DNA of 64,000 nucleotides from Salinibacter ruber DSM 13855 (GTDB taxonomy: Bacteria > Bacteroidota > Rhodothermia > Rhodothermales > Salinibacteraceae). The DNA lies in contig NC_007677.1 in the NCBI RefSeq assembly GCF_000013045.1, positions 434,001-498,000 on the forward strand, in the 5' to 3' direction. This document shows positions 1 to 8,679 of this stretch, piece by piece (the stretch's first letter is position 1; each line of letters opens with the position of its first letter). A program made the translations under genes and the position numbers. Below the pieces are notes generated by a model. That model saw only the letters and a list, made by a program, of their open reading frames with translations. It was not told where the DNA came from and did no database searches.

Positions 1-214
1 CCCGTGGCTCCAGCACCTCGGCCGCCGCACCCACCGCGTGATCCAGCAGAATCTGTGGTGGACGTTCGGCTACAACGCCATCGGCCTCGGCCTCGCCGTC
101 GCGGGCCTGTTGCATCCGATTGCCGCGGTCGTCATTATGACGCTGAGCAGTATTCTCGTGACGGGCAACGCCTTTCGGCTGCGACGAATAGCCTCCCCGG
201 AGGCACTCCCGTAG
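1..214 (+). CDS. C-terminal end of a P1B-type metal-transporting ATPase (partial)
   Basis: Reading from base 2, 70 codons run to a TAG at 212-214. The translation carries the NLWWTFGYNAIGL block, a hydrophobic helix GLAVAGLLHPIAAVVIM, then LSSILVTGNAFRLRR. This is the usual ending of copper/heavy-metal P1B ATPases: the last transmembrane pair followed by the conserved SS..V..NA.RL motif. Everything upstream, including the CPC and DKTGT motifs, lies outside the window, so metal specificity cannot be judged. A second, complete P1B ATPase is encoded at 13916-16297; its end differs in sequence, so this is a separate gene. The family call is secure; copper as substrate is only the likeliest guess. 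Confidence 0.85.
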   Translation, partial: PWLQHLGRRTHRVIQQNLWWTFGYNAIGLGLAVAGLLHPIAAVVIMTLSSILVTGNAFRLRRIASPEALP

Positions 215-550
215 GAGAGGGGCTTCACCCGTGACCGGAACCATTTCCATCCTCCCAAAATACGATTGCGCGAACTTGTGCTTGTTAATACATGAAACAA
301 CATACTGGCAGGCCGACCCACCGCGTGGTGGCCGCGCGCGTTTTCGGTAGAAATGGACCGGGGCCTCGGACACGACGAAGGGGGACCTGGAGTTGAGTGG
401 GATGGGGGGCGTGGCCCCTGAGTGGGCCGTGTGGGACGGATGCCCCTACGCTTCACGACACGACGTGCGGAGGGGGGCTCCGCGCGTCGCCCCCTGTCCA
501 TTGTTTCATGCCCCCTCTTCTGCCCTTCCGAACCCAACCAATTCTCTCCC
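215..550. other. Intergenic region upstream of the persulfide dioxygenase gene
   Basis: This 336-base gap holds no convincing gene. Around 272-312 it is markedly AT-rich for this genome and contains a TTGTT...AACAA inverted arrangement (about 288-306), a plausible promoter or operator zone for the downstream gene. A short hairpin CCACC-GCGT-GGTGG lies near 318-331. Neither could be matched to a known regulator. Confidence 0.35.
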
Positions 551-2005
551 ATGCTATTCCGACAGATCAACGACGCGAAGCTCGCGCAGTACGCCTACCT
601 CATCGGGTGCCAAGAGACCGGCGAGGCGCTTTTGGTGGACCCGGAGCGCGACATCGACCGCTACCTCGACCTTGCCGAACGCGAGGGCCTCGAAATTACG
701 GCCGTCACCGAAACCCACATCCACGCCGACTTCCTGTCCGGCGCCCGCGAGCTGGCCGAGCGGTTCGACACGACGCTTTACCTCTCGGACGAGGGGGACG
801 AGAACTGGAAGTACGAGTGGGCACAGGGGCCGAAACAAGGCGGCGGGGACTACGACGTGACGTGGCTCCACGACGGCGATACGTTCCAGGTGGGCAGCGT
901 CGAGGTTACGGCCCTCCACACCCCCGGCCACACGCCGGAGCACCTGTCCTTCCTCGTGACCGACCGCGGCGGCGGGGCGGACGAGCCGATGGGCCTCCTG
1001 ACCGGTGACTTTGTGTTCGTCGGCGACCTCGGGCGGCCGGACCTCTTGGAGTCGGCGGCGCAGGTGGAAGGGGCGATGGAGCCGTCGGCGCGCACCCTGT
1101 ACACGTCGGTGCAGCGCGTGCTGGAGATGCCGGACCACCTGCAGGTGTGGCCCGCGCACGGGGCCGGATCGGCCTGCGGCAAGGCCCTCGGCGCGGTGCC
1201 GCAGTCCACGCTCGGGTATGAGAAGCAGTTCAACCCGATGATCGACGCGGCCCGCGAGGGGGAAGATGCGTTCGTCGAGGCGATCCTGGCCGACCAGCCG
1301 GAGCCGCAGATCTACTTCGCCCGCATGAAGCGGGACAACAAGGAGGGAATGCCGGTGCTCGGCTCGCTGCCCGCCCCGCGCGAGCTGACGGTGCGCGAAC
1401 TCGAGGACGCCGCCGCGGACGAGGCGCCCCTCGTCATCGACACGCGGCTCGACCGGTCGGCCTACATGGCCAACCACATTCCCGGCAGCCTCTATGCGCC
1501 GATGAACGACACCTTCAACACGGTGGTCGGCTCGCTGGTGGAGGACGAGACCACCCCCATCGTGCTGATCGCGGACGAAGGGGACGTAGAGGAGGCCGTT
1601 CGCGACCTGGTGCGCATCGGCTACGACAACGTGACGGGCTTTGCAGAGATCGACACGCTCCAGCGCTACTTCCAGGCGGGCGGCCCGAGCGAGACGATCG
1701 ACGAGATCACGTTTGCGGACTTCGACGCCGAGCTGCAGGACGAAGCGACGGGCGTGCTCGACGTGCGCTACCGCTCGGAGTATGAGGAGGGACACGTGGA
1801 GGGGGCGTTGAACGCGTCCTACACCCGCATGCCGGAGTACGAGACGGAGCTGCCCACCGACAAGACGCTGCTCGTGCACTGCGGCAGCGGGGCGCGGGCG
1901 GCGGCCGCCTCCTCGTACCTGGCGCGGACGGGGCACTCGGTCAAGTACGTGAACGACCACTTTGCAAACTACGAAGCGGCCTCCGAAGAGGCCGTGGCGG
2001 CGTAG
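551..2005 (+). CDS. CstB-like persulfide dioxygenase with pseudo-rhodanese and rhodanese domains
   Basis: 484 residues. Residues 1-250 form a metallo-beta-lactamase fold of the ETHE1/persulfide dioxygenase class: the iron-binding THIHADF motif (H56, H58, D60), a later HTPGHTPEH and the GD.VFVGDLGRPDLL block. Two rhodanese modules follow. The first (about 310-410) has VLIADEGD where the catalytic cysteine loop should be, so it is probably inactive. The second (about 420-475) keeps an active loop HCGSGARA with C444. MBL, dead rhodanese, live rhodanese is the order described for Staphylococcus CstB, which oxidises persulfides to sulfite and thiosulfate. The start at 551 is chosen because the MBL fold begins immediately there; longer open frame upstream has no homology. 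The TauE-type exporter next door fits removal of the sulfite product. Confidence 0.9.
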   Translation: MLFRQINDAKLAQYAYLIGCQETGEALLVDPERDIDRYLDLAEREGLEITAVTETHIHADFLSGARELAERFDTTLYLSDEGDENWKYEWAQGPKQGGGDYDVTWLHDGDTFQVGSVEVTALHTPGHTPEHLSFLVTDRGGGADEPMGLLTGDFVFVGDLGRPDLLESAAQVEGAMEPSARTLYTSVQRVLEMPDHLQVWPAHGAGSACGKALGAVPQSTLGYEKQFNPMIDAAREGEDAFVEAILADQPEPQIYFARMKRDNKEGMPVLGSLPAPRELTVRELEDAAADEAPLVIDTRLDRSAYMANHIPGSLYAPMNDTFNTVVGSLVEDETTPIVLIADEGDVEEAVRDLVRIGYDNVTGFAEIDTLQRYFQAGGPSETIDEITFADFDAELQDEATGVLDVRYRSEYEEGHVEGALNASYTRMPEYETELPTDKTLLVHCGSGARAAAASSYLARTGHSVKYVNDHFANYEAASEEAVAA

Positions 2006-2100
2006 CATCGCCGAAGCGCCGCGGTGGGGGCGTCCGGCGAGCGTGTCGGGGGCGCCCCTCGCGTTTCTGCTCCTCTGTCTGGTCCCCCGGCCCCAATTCC

Positions 2101-2865
2101 ATGTACACCGCCTGGCTCGGTGCTCTCCTCGTCGGCTTGGTGCTCGGCCTCCTGGGGTCCGGGGGGTCGATTCTCACTGTGCCCGTGCTGGTGTATCTAG
2201 TGGGGGAGCCTAGCAAGCTCGCCATCGCCGAGTCGCTCGGCATCGTGGCCCTCATCAGCCTCGTCGGAGCCATTCCGCTGGCCCTTCGGGGACGGGTGAG
2301 CTGGCGGACGGTGGGCTGGTTTGGGGGGCCCGGCATCGTGGGGGCGTACGTCGGGGCCTCCCTGTCGCAGCTCATGTCGGGGGCCGTGCAGCTCGCCATC
2401 TTCGCCGTCGTGATGCTCGGGGCGGCGGTCCTGATGTTCCGCCGCACCCCCTCCGAGCTGGTGGATGAGCCGGACCGGGCCTTCTGGAAGGTGATGGTGG
2501 ACGGACTGGGCGTGGGGGTGCTCACGGGCCTGGTGGGGGTCGGGGGCGGATTTTTGATCGTGCCGGCGCTGGTGGTGCTCGGGGGCCTGTCGATGCACCT
2601 TGCCGTTGGCACCAGCCTCGCCATCATTGCCCTCAAGAGCGTCAGCGGATTCGTGAAGTACCTCGACGTGATGGAGGCGGCCGGCCTCTCCATTCATTGG
2701 GATCTGGTGCTGGTCTTTTCGGGCATCGGCATCGTGGGGAGCTTCGTTGGGGGGCGCCTTGGGGCGTACGTGCCGCAGGCACGCCTCAAGCGGGGCTTCG
2801 CGATCTTTTTGGTCCTCATGGGCATCGTCATCCTGGGACAGAACGTCGTGGCGATGGTCGGCTGA
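2101..2865 (+). CDS. TauE/SafE family sulfite/sulfonate exporter
   Basis: 254 residues, almost entirely hydrophobic, with about seven to eight membrane helices. It has the two-repeat layout of the family: GLLGSGGSILTVPVL in the first half and GLVGVGGGFLIVPALV in the second, both glycine-rich re-entrant motifs typical of TauE/SafE (DUF81) proteins. These carry sulfite, sulfonates or other anions across the inner membrane. It lies 95 bases after the CstB-like gene on the same strand, probably cotranscribed, matching the tauE-cst gene order of sulfide-stress operons. Substrate sulfite is inferred from that neighbour, not from sequence. Confidence 0.88.
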   Translation: MYTAWLGALLVGLVLGLLGSGGSILTVPVLVYLVGEPSKLAIAESLGIVALISLVGAIPLALRGRVSWRTVGWFGGPGIVGAYVGASLSQLMSGAVQLAIFAVVMLGAAVLMFRRTPSELVDEPDRAFWKVMVDGLGVGVLTGLVGVGGGFLIVPALVVLGGLSMHLAVGTSLAIIALKSVSGFVKYLDVMEAAGLSIHWDLVLVFSGIGIVGSFVGGRLGAYVPQARLKRGFAIFLVLMGIVILGQNVVAMVG

Positions 2866-3299
2866 CGCCGCCTCCCCTCAAGATGACGAGAGGACCGCGA
2901 TCCGGATCGGTGTGGGGCGAGGCCCCGCTTCCCTCAGAGAGCCGACCGCAAAACATCAGACGGCAAAAGGCGACGAGGTCGCCCCGTCCGGCTCGGGTTT
3001 AGGGGGCTCCGCCTCGAACCCGATGTCACAGTTCGGAATGCGCCTGCGGCCCTGCCTCGACGTGGGGGGCGATCCGTGCACGTACGACGGGGCCACGGGA
3101 GGGGCGGCATCGAGGGGCGCCTCTGCAGTGCGGGCGGCATCTTGAACGTGCCCCCAGAGACCACCGTAACTGGGCGGTGCGACGGGTCGAGAGACGAGGG
3201 GGACGAGGCGAGGTGGAGCCAGGAGCGTCCCAACGCATACATTCCGAAAGCCTCCAGCCCGCTTCTTCCCCCTGCTGACTCGTCCACCCCCCACTGCCC
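2866..3299. other. Intergenic region between TauE-type and ZIP genes
   Basis: A 434-base stretch without a supported gene. On the minus strand an open frame ending near 2956 gives a short peptide containing RRRIPNCDIGFEAEPP that looks locally protein-like, but no credible start or family was found. No terminator with a T-tract and no operator palindrome was recognised. Confidence 0.3.
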
Positions 3300-4049
3300 G
3301 TGGTCATCGAAACCGGTGTCTGGATCGTCCTTCTCGGCGCCACCGTCACGGCCGTGGCCACCGGCCTGGGCGCGCTTCCGTTTCTATTCGTGCGCGACAT
3401 CGGCGACTGGTGGCTCGGCGTGTTCAACGCCGCCGCGGGCGGCCTCATGCTGGCGGCCAGTCACAGCCTCATCACCGAGGGATCGATGCTGAGCACGGGC
3501 CGCACCCTGATTGGCATTCTGGTCGGACTGGCCCTCATTCTGGGGGCCAACACCTTCATCAGCCGGGGCGACGACCACGACGTGGCCGAACTCGCGGGGG
3601 CCGACGCCCGGAAGGCGCTCCTCATCCTGGGGATCATGACGGCGCACTCGTTTGCCGAAGGGGTGGGGGTGGGCGTCTCCTACGGGGGCGGCGACGAGCT
3701 GGGGGCGTTCATCACCGCGGCCATTGCCGTTCACAACATTCCGGAGGGCCTGGCCATCAGCCTGGTGCTCGTGCCGCGCGGCACGCCCCTCTGGAAGGCG
3801 GCCGGGTGGAGCATCTTCACGAGCCTGCCGCAGCCCCTCATGGCGGTTCCCGCCTTTCTGTTCGTGCTCGTCTTCGAGCCGTTTTTGCCGATCGGCTTTG
3901 GGCTGGCGGCCGGCGCGATGATCTGGATGGTCTTCGCGGAGCTCATCCCGGATGCGCTGGAGGATGTGCCCGGTCCTACCGCGGGGGCGGCCGTCACGCT
4001 GGCGTTCGCCGCCCTCTTCGCGTTCCAGCATTTCGTGCTGCACGTGTAG
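3300..4049 (+). CDS. ZIP family divalent metal transporter
   Basis: 249 residues with about eight hydrophobic helices. Diagnostic ZIP motifs are present: HSFAEGVGVG in the fourth helix and HNIPEGLAISLV in the fifth, whose His, Asn and Glu residues build the binuclear metal site. The segment RGDDHDVAEL between helices 3 and 4 is the histidine/acidic loop. The start is taken as GTG at 3300 because the first hydrophobic helix begins at once and no ATG precedes it in frame. ZIP proteins import zinc, iron or manganese into the cytoplasm; which metal cannot be told. The neighbouring dps gene suggests a link with iron or oxidative stress, as inference only. Confidence 0.88.
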   Translation: MVIETGVWIVLLGATVTAVATGLGALPFLFVRDIGDWWLGVFNAAAGGLMLAASHSLITEGSMLSTGRTLIGILVGLALILGANTFISRGDDHDVAELAGADARKALLILGIMTAHSFAEGVGVGVSYGGGDELGAFITAAIAVHNIPEGLAISLVLVPRGTPLWKAAGWSIFTSLPQPLMAVPAFLFVLVFEPFLPIGFGLAAGAMIWMVFAELIPDALEDVPGPTAGAAVTLAFAALFAFQHFVLHV

Positions 4050-4053
4050 GGCG

Positions 4054-4080
4054 GATCGCGGCCGTCCCCCCGCCGCGATC
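4054..4080 (+). terminator. GC-rich hairpin after the ZIP gene
   Basis: Perfect nine-base arms GATCGCGGC (4054-4062) and GCCGCGATC (4072-4080) with a nine-base loop, just after the stop codon at 4049. There is no T-tract, so termination is likely but not certain. Confidence 0.45.
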
Positions 4081-4242
4081 GGGCAGGCGTGCCAACGTGG
4101 GCTTCACACGGCCCGTCCCCTAAAAGGAACACATGTAAACACAAGTAGTTATAGAAAGCGCACGACACCGAGGGGGCCCGCAGGCCTCCGACGACGGCTG
4201 GTTCGCGGTATTCTCGCCACAAAACCCGATCCCCTGACCCTT

Positions 4243-4755
4243 ATGTCCGCTCCCGACCCCAACACGACGACCGCTTCCGCCCCCAGTACGGACGTCGCCC
4301 CGGAGACGGCGGAAGCCGACGTGACGACCGGACTGAACGCCCTTCTGGCCAACGCCACGGTGTTCTACCAGAAGGTGCGGCACTACCACTGGAATGTGAC
4401 CGGGCCCCACTTCTTCACGCTCCACGAGGAGTTCGAGGCGCTTTACACCTTCTGGAACGACGCCATCGACGAGATCGCCGAGCAGGTGCGCAGCCGGGGC
4501 GACCGGCCCGTCCACACCCTCGCCGACGTTCTGGATCTGGCCTCCCTGGAGGAGGACCCGAGCACCCCGGCGGCCGAGGAGATGGTCGAGGTCGTAATCG
4601 CGGACCTCGCGGCCCTCGACGAGCAGGTGCAGCAGCTTGCCGAGCGGGCCGAGGAGGCCGACGATGCCGACGGCGCGGCCACTGTGCTCGAGGACCTCAG
4701 CGAGCAGATTGAGGAGGACCGCTGGATGCTGCGGGCCTGGCTCAACGACCTGTAG
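4243..4755 (+). CDS. dps: Dps family DNA-protecting ferritin-like protein
   Basis: 170 residues. The Dps signature is clear: HYHWNVTGPHFFTLHEEFE, which carries the intersubunit ferroxidase ligands (His of YHWNV; acidic residues of HEEFE), followed by the four-helix core. An acidic tail-like N terminus of about 30 residues precedes it and is rich in D/E, T and P, as expected for a halophile. Dps shells oxidise and store iron and protect DNA under oxidative stress in the cytoplasm. The start at 4243 is the ATG closest to the family N terminus; an open frame continues upstream without homology. An AT-rich stretch at 4127-4160 is the likely promoter. It is followed by a good terminator at 4779-4812. 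Confidence 0.92.
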   Translation: MSAPDPNTTTASAPSTDVAPETAEADVTTGLNALLANATVFYQKVRHYHWNVTGPHFFTLHEEFEALYTFWNDAIDEIAEQVRSRGDRPVHTLADVLDLASLEEDPSTPAAEEMVEVVIADLAALDEQVQQLAERAEEADDADGAATVLEDLSEQIEEDRWMLRAWLNDL

Positions 4756-4778
4756 TCCCGCCGGGACGTGCAGACATG

Positions 4779-4812
4779 GCCCCCGTTTCCGGACCGGGAG
4801 CGGGGGCTTTTT
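4779..4812 (+). terminator. Rho-independent terminator of dps
   Basis: Arms GCCCCCG (4779-4785) and CGGGGGC (4801-4807) form a stem immediately followed by TTTTT (4808-4812), 24 bases after the dps stop. This is the best intrinsic terminator seen in the window. Confidence 0.85.
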
Positions 4813-4906
4813 CTGTTTGTAGCCGCTTCTCGTCGCAGCGCCTCTCCTCACGTCGACGAATCGCCGGGAGGGCATTGCACCGCTCCGTTTTCCCCTCTAG
4901 TGTCTC

Positions 4907-7900
4907 ATGAACCGCGCCATTGACTGGTTTGCGCGTCACGGCGTGGCGGCCAACCTGCTTATGATGCTCCTCCTGGTCGGCGGGGTCGCGGCCGGGGGCC
5001 TCGTGGTGCAGGAGAACTTTCCCGAGTTCAGCCTCGACGCCGTGGAGGTGCGTGTGCGCTATCCCGGCGCCTCCCCCGAGGACGTCGAGGACGACATCAT
5101 TCGGCGCGTGGAGGACCGCATCGAAGGCGTCGAGGGCATCGACCGGCTGCTGGGCACCGCGGCGGACAACATTGGGGTGGTGACCGCGGAGCTGAAGCGC
5201 GGCACCAACCTGGACCGCGCCCGCACCGACATCAAGTCGGAGGTCGATCGCGTCACGTCGTTTCCCGAAAACGCGGAGGAGCCGGTCGTGACGGAGGTGA
5301 CCAACCGCGAGCAGGTGCTCCAGGTGGCCCTCCACGGAGAGGCGTCCCTGCGCGCCCTCAAAAACGCCGCCCAACGCGCCGAGGGGGACCTCACGCGCAC
5401 CCCGCAGGTCTCGTATGCGGAGGTCAGTGGCGTGCCCGACGAGGAGATTTCCATCGAAGTGTCCCGGGGTGCCCTGCGGGCGCACGGGCTCACGCTGGCG
5501 CAGGTGTCGCGGATCGTGCGCGAGGGGAGCCTCGACCTCCCCGGCGGCAGCATCGAGACGGAGGACTCGGACATCACCATTCGGACCGAGGGACAGAACT
5601 ACACGAAGTCGGACTTCGAAGACATCGTCCTGCTGAGCCGGAATGACGGCACCAACGTGCTCCTCGGAGACGTGGCGACCGTCGTGGACGGGTTCGAGCA
5701 GAACTCAGACCTCCGCACGCGATTTGACGGCGATCCCGCCGTCCTGCTCAACGTCTTCCGGACGGGCGACGAGCAGGCGCTGAGCGTGGAGGAGGCGGTC
5801 AAGACCTACCTCAGCGAGACGCTCCGTCCGACCCTGCCGCGGGGCATTGAGGCCACCGTCTGGCGAAACAGCGCCGAGAGCCTGCGGACGCGCCTCACCA
5901 TCATGGTCGAGAACGGGGTCCTGGGGCTGGTTCTCGTCCTGGTGGTGCTCACGCTCTTTCTTGCCCCCCGGAAGGCGTTCTGGACCGCCTCGGGCATCCT
6001 TCTCTCGTTCGTCGGCGCGCTGATCTTCATGCAGCAGTTGGGCGTGTCGATCAACATGCTGTCGGTGTTCGGCTTCATCATCGCGATGGGCATTGCGGTG
6101 GACGACGCCATCGTGGTGGTGGAGAACGTCTACGCCGAGCAGGAGCGCACGGGCGCCCCGCTGACGGCGGCCGTGGAGGGCACCCAGCGCGTGGCGACGC
6201 CCGTGGTGTTTGCCGTGCTCACCACCATCGCCGCGTTCGCGCCGCTCCTCTTCGTGGGCGGCACGATCGGGAAGTTTCTCGGCGACATCCCCACGGTCGT
6301 CATCTTCGTGCTGATCGTGTCGGTGGTGGAGGTGCTCTTCGTGCTGCCGGCCCACCTGTCCCACGGCACCGGCGACGACGGCCCGTCCACCGCCGTGGGC
6401 CAATGGCTCGACGGGATCCGTGCCGGGGTCCACGACCGCCTCGTGGCGTTCGTCCACGGGCCGCTGACGACCCTCCTCCGGTTTGCCACCCGCCGCTACG
6501 GGGTGACGCTGGTCGGCGGGCTCTCGCTCCTCGTCGTCACGTTTAGTCTCGTGGCGAACGGGTACGTCAAGAACGAATTCTTCCCCAGCATCCCCGGCAA
6601 CGTGGTGACGGCCCAGCTGGAGATGCCGCCGGGCACCAATGCCGACGAGACCGCCCGCCGGGCCGAGCGGCTCCGGGCGCAGGGCCTGGGCGTGCTCCGC
6701 GATCTGGAAGAGGAGGCGGACGAGCGGCTGCTCGAGAACACCTACACGACGGTGAGCCGCCAGCCGGTGGCCTCGGGCGGCCGCACGCAGGCCGGCTTCA
6801 CGGCCCCGCGCCCGAACGTGGCGGAGGTGAGCATCGAGATGGTGGACGCGGAGGCGCGCAGCGTCCCCTCCCCGGTTCTCGAAGAGCAGTGGCGCGACAC
6901 CGTCGGAACGCCCGCCGGGGTGCAGTCCCTCGCGTTTACCAGCACCGCGGGCGGGCCGGGCGGCGACCCGGTCTCTGTGCAGCTGTTTGCCCCGACGACC
7001 GACGTCATGACGCGTGCCGCGGACGTCGTGCAGGACACGCTCCGGCGGTACGCCGGCGTCCAGGACGTAACAGTTGACTGGGAGGAAAAGCGCGAACTGT
7101 CCCTCCGCATGAAGCCGGCGGCCCGCTCCCTCGGGCTCACGCTGAGCGACGTGGCCCGGCAGGTGCGGGCGGCCTTCTTCGGCACGGAATCGTTCCGCCT
7201 GCAGCGGGGCGAGGACGAGGTGCGGGTGTACGTCCGCCTGCCCGCTGCGCAGCGGAGTGCCGTGGCGGACCTGAGCGACTACCGCATCCGCGCGCCCGGC
7301 GGCGCCGAGGTTCCCCTGGAGGAGGTGGCGACGGTTTCGCTCGGCTACAGCCCCACCCAGATCGACCGGCAGGACGGGCGCCGCGTCGTCACGGTGAGCG
7401 CCGACGTCAATCCCGCCGTCACGACGGGCGGGGCGGCCACGGCCCGCCTCGAACGGGCGACGCTTCCGGCCCTGCAGGCGCAGGTTCCGACCCTGTCCTA
7501 TCAGTTCGGCGGCCAGCAGCGCGAGCAGCGGAAGGCACAGGGCTCGCTCCAGATTGGCTTCTTGCTGGCCCTGTTCGCGATCTACGGCCTCCTGGCCATC
7601 CCCTTCCGCTCCTACGTGCAGCCGCTCATCATCATGAGCACGATCCCCTTCGCCTGGATCGGCGCCCTGTTCGGCCATTTTCTGCTCGGGTACAACCTGA
7701 TCCTGCCCAGCATCTTCGGCATCATCGGACTCAGTGGCGTCATCGTGAACGACGCGCTCGTGATGCTCGACTTTGCGAACGAGGAGCGGGACGAGGGGGC
7801 CTCGTGGCGCGCGGCCCTCGTCCGGGCCGGACAGGTGCGCTTCCGGCCCATCCTGCTGACCTCGCTCACCACCTTCTTTGGCCTCGCGCCCTTCATCCTG

Positions 7901-8050
7901 GAGCGGAGCGTGGAGGCGCAGTTCCTGGTGCCCATGGCCATCAGCCTGGGCGGTGGCATCCTGGTGGGCACGGCCGTGCTCATGCTGATCGTGCCGGCCC
8001 TGGCGATGCTGCAGCGCGACGTGGTGGCGGGCCTCCGGTCCCTGTTCTGA
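4907..8050 (+). CDS. RND family efflux permease (AcrB/Hydrophobe-amphiphile type)
   Basis: 1047 residues, full length for an inner-membrane RND pump subunit. The first helix at residues 10-32 is followed by a large periplasmic loop, helices 2-7 (about 330-545, with GIAVDDAIVVVENV carrying the proton-relay aspartates D399/D400), a second periplasmic loop, and helices 8-12 at 880-1045. Such pumps use the proton gradient to expel compounds together with a membrane-fusion protein and a TolC-like channel. Neither partner is encoded nearby, so it is either a solo pump or uses partners elsewhere. The start ATG at 4907 gives the canonical MNRAIDWFARH N terminus. It is followed 91 bases later by the exported DsrE-like gene, perhaps in one unit. 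Confidence 0.93.
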   Translation: MNRAIDWFARHGVAANLLMMLLLVGGVAAGGLVVQENFPEFSLDAVEVRVRYPGASPEDVEDDIIRRVEDRIEGVEGIDRLLGTAADNIGVVTAELKRGTNLDRARTDIKSEVDRVTSFPENAEEPVVTEVTNREQVLQVALHGEASLRALKNAAQRAEGDLTRTPQVSYAEVSGVPDEEISIEVSRGALRAHGLTLAQVSRIVREGSLDLPGGSIETEDSDITIRTEGQNYTKSDFEDIVLLSRNDGTNVLLGDVATVVDGFEQNSDLRTRFDGDPAVLLNVFRTGDEQALSVEEAVKTYLSETLRPTLPRGIEATVWRNSAESLRTRLTIMVENGVLGLVLVLVVLTLFLAPRKAFWTASGILLSFVGALIFMQQLGVSINMLSVFGFIIAMGIAVDDAIVVVENVYAEQERTGAPLTAAVEGTQRVATPVVFAVLTTIAAFAPLLFVGGTIGKFLGDIPTVVIFVLIVSVVEVLFVLPAHLSHGTGDDGPSTAVGQWLDGIRAGVHDRLVAFVHGPLTTLLRFATRRYGVTLVGGLSLLVVTFSLVANGYVKNEFFPSIPGNVVTAQLEMPPGTNADETARRAERLRAQGLGVLRDLEEEADERLLENTYTTVSRQPVASGGRTQAGFTAPRPNVAEVSIEMVDAEARSVPSPVLEEQWRDTVGTPAGVQSLAFTSTAGGPGGDPVSVQLFAPTTDVMTRAADVVQDTLRRYAGVQDVTVDWEEKRELSLRMKPAARSLGLTLSDVARQVRAAFFGTESFRLQRGEDEVRVYVRLPAAQRSAVADLSDYRIRAPGGAEVPLEEVATVSLGYSPTQIDRQDGRRVVTVSADVNPAVTTGGAATARLERATLPALQAQVPTLSYQFGGQQREQRKAQGSLQIGFLLALFAIYGLLAIPFRSYVQPLIIMSTIPFAWIGALFGHFLLGYNLILPSIFGIIGLSGVIVNDALVMLDFANEERDEGASWRAALVRAGQVRFRPILLTSLTTFFGLAPFILERSVEAQFLVPMAISLGGGILVGTAVLMLIVPALAMLQRDVVAGLRSLF

Positions 8051-8141
8051 GGTGATGCGCGCCCTTGCGTCTGAACACCACGGGGGCGCATTGCGGCGTC
8101 CCCGCGGCCATCCGACCGGCCTCACTTTCTACTCCTCTCCC

Positions 8142-8642
8142 ATGACCTTCTACCCCATGACCGTTCACCGCATGAACGCTCTCGTTTGCCGCCGTGCGCA
8201 GTCCCTTTTGCTCCTCGCTGCGGCTCTCTTGCTGCCGCTGGGCGCCCAGGCACAGCCCACCACGTCTTCGCCCGATGCGCCCTCGCGGGCCGCGGCAGAG
8301 GCGCCCCGCACGGCCTACCTCGTCCGCAGCGCCGACATGCTCCCGGTGGTGCTCATGAGCGCTCGCACCTCGCTCACCGGCGAGGCGGACGGCTTTGCGG
8401 CCGCGGCCGCTGACGTGGTGGTCGTGGGGCCCGCCGTGAAAGGCCTCGTGACGGGCGGCCCGCACGCCGCCGCCCTGACCGAGAGCCTCGACGCCGGGGT
8501 TCGCGTGGTGGCGTGCGGCCTCGCCATGAAAAAGACAGGCGTGACTGAAGGGGATCTTCTCGATGGCATCGACACCGCCCCAAACGGCTTCCACGAGCTG
8601 TTTCGGCTGGAGGCGAAGGGCTACGTGACGCTCCAGTTGTAG
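8142..8642 (+). CDS. Exported DsrE/F-like sulfur-relay family protein
   Basis: 166 residues from the ATG at 8142. Later in-frame ATGs at 8157 and 8172 are equally possible, and the one at 8172 gives the tidiest signal peptide (MNALVCRRAQ followed by a leucine/alanine core ending GAQAQ). The mature part has the DsrE-like fold pattern: ADVVVVGPAVKGL, then GVRVVACGLAMKKTGVTEGDL with a single cysteine in the ACG turn, then FHELFRLEAKGYVTLQL at the end. DsrE/F proteins carry or sense sulfur on that cysteine. An exported, periplasmic version fits the persulfide theme of the upstream genes. The exact function is unknown. Confidence 0.75.
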   Translation: MTFYPMTVHRMNALVCRRAQSLLLLAAALLLPLGAQAQPTTSSPDAPSRAAAEAPRTAYLVRSADMLPVVLMSARTSLTGEADGFAAAAADVVVVGPAVKGLVTGGPHAAALTESLDAGVRVVACGLAMKKTGVTEGDLLDGIDTAPNGFHELFRLEAKGYVTLQL

Positions 8643-8679
8643 GCCGCTCCGGCGCCGGACCCGCAACGCGGAGGCGCTC

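Noticed and set aside
2956-3294. Minus-strand frame with the tail RRRIPNCDIGFEAEPP, between the TauE and ZIP genes
   Set aside because: The tail looks protein-like but the rest is low-complexity Arg/Pro and no credible start or family was found; left as a possible remnant only.
5705-8125. An 806-codon open frame on the minus strand opposite the RND pump
   Set aside because: It is rich in Arg, His, Glu and Gly with no domain or hydrophobic pattern; the RND protein on the other strand has full-length homology. Long antisense frames are expected at this GC content.
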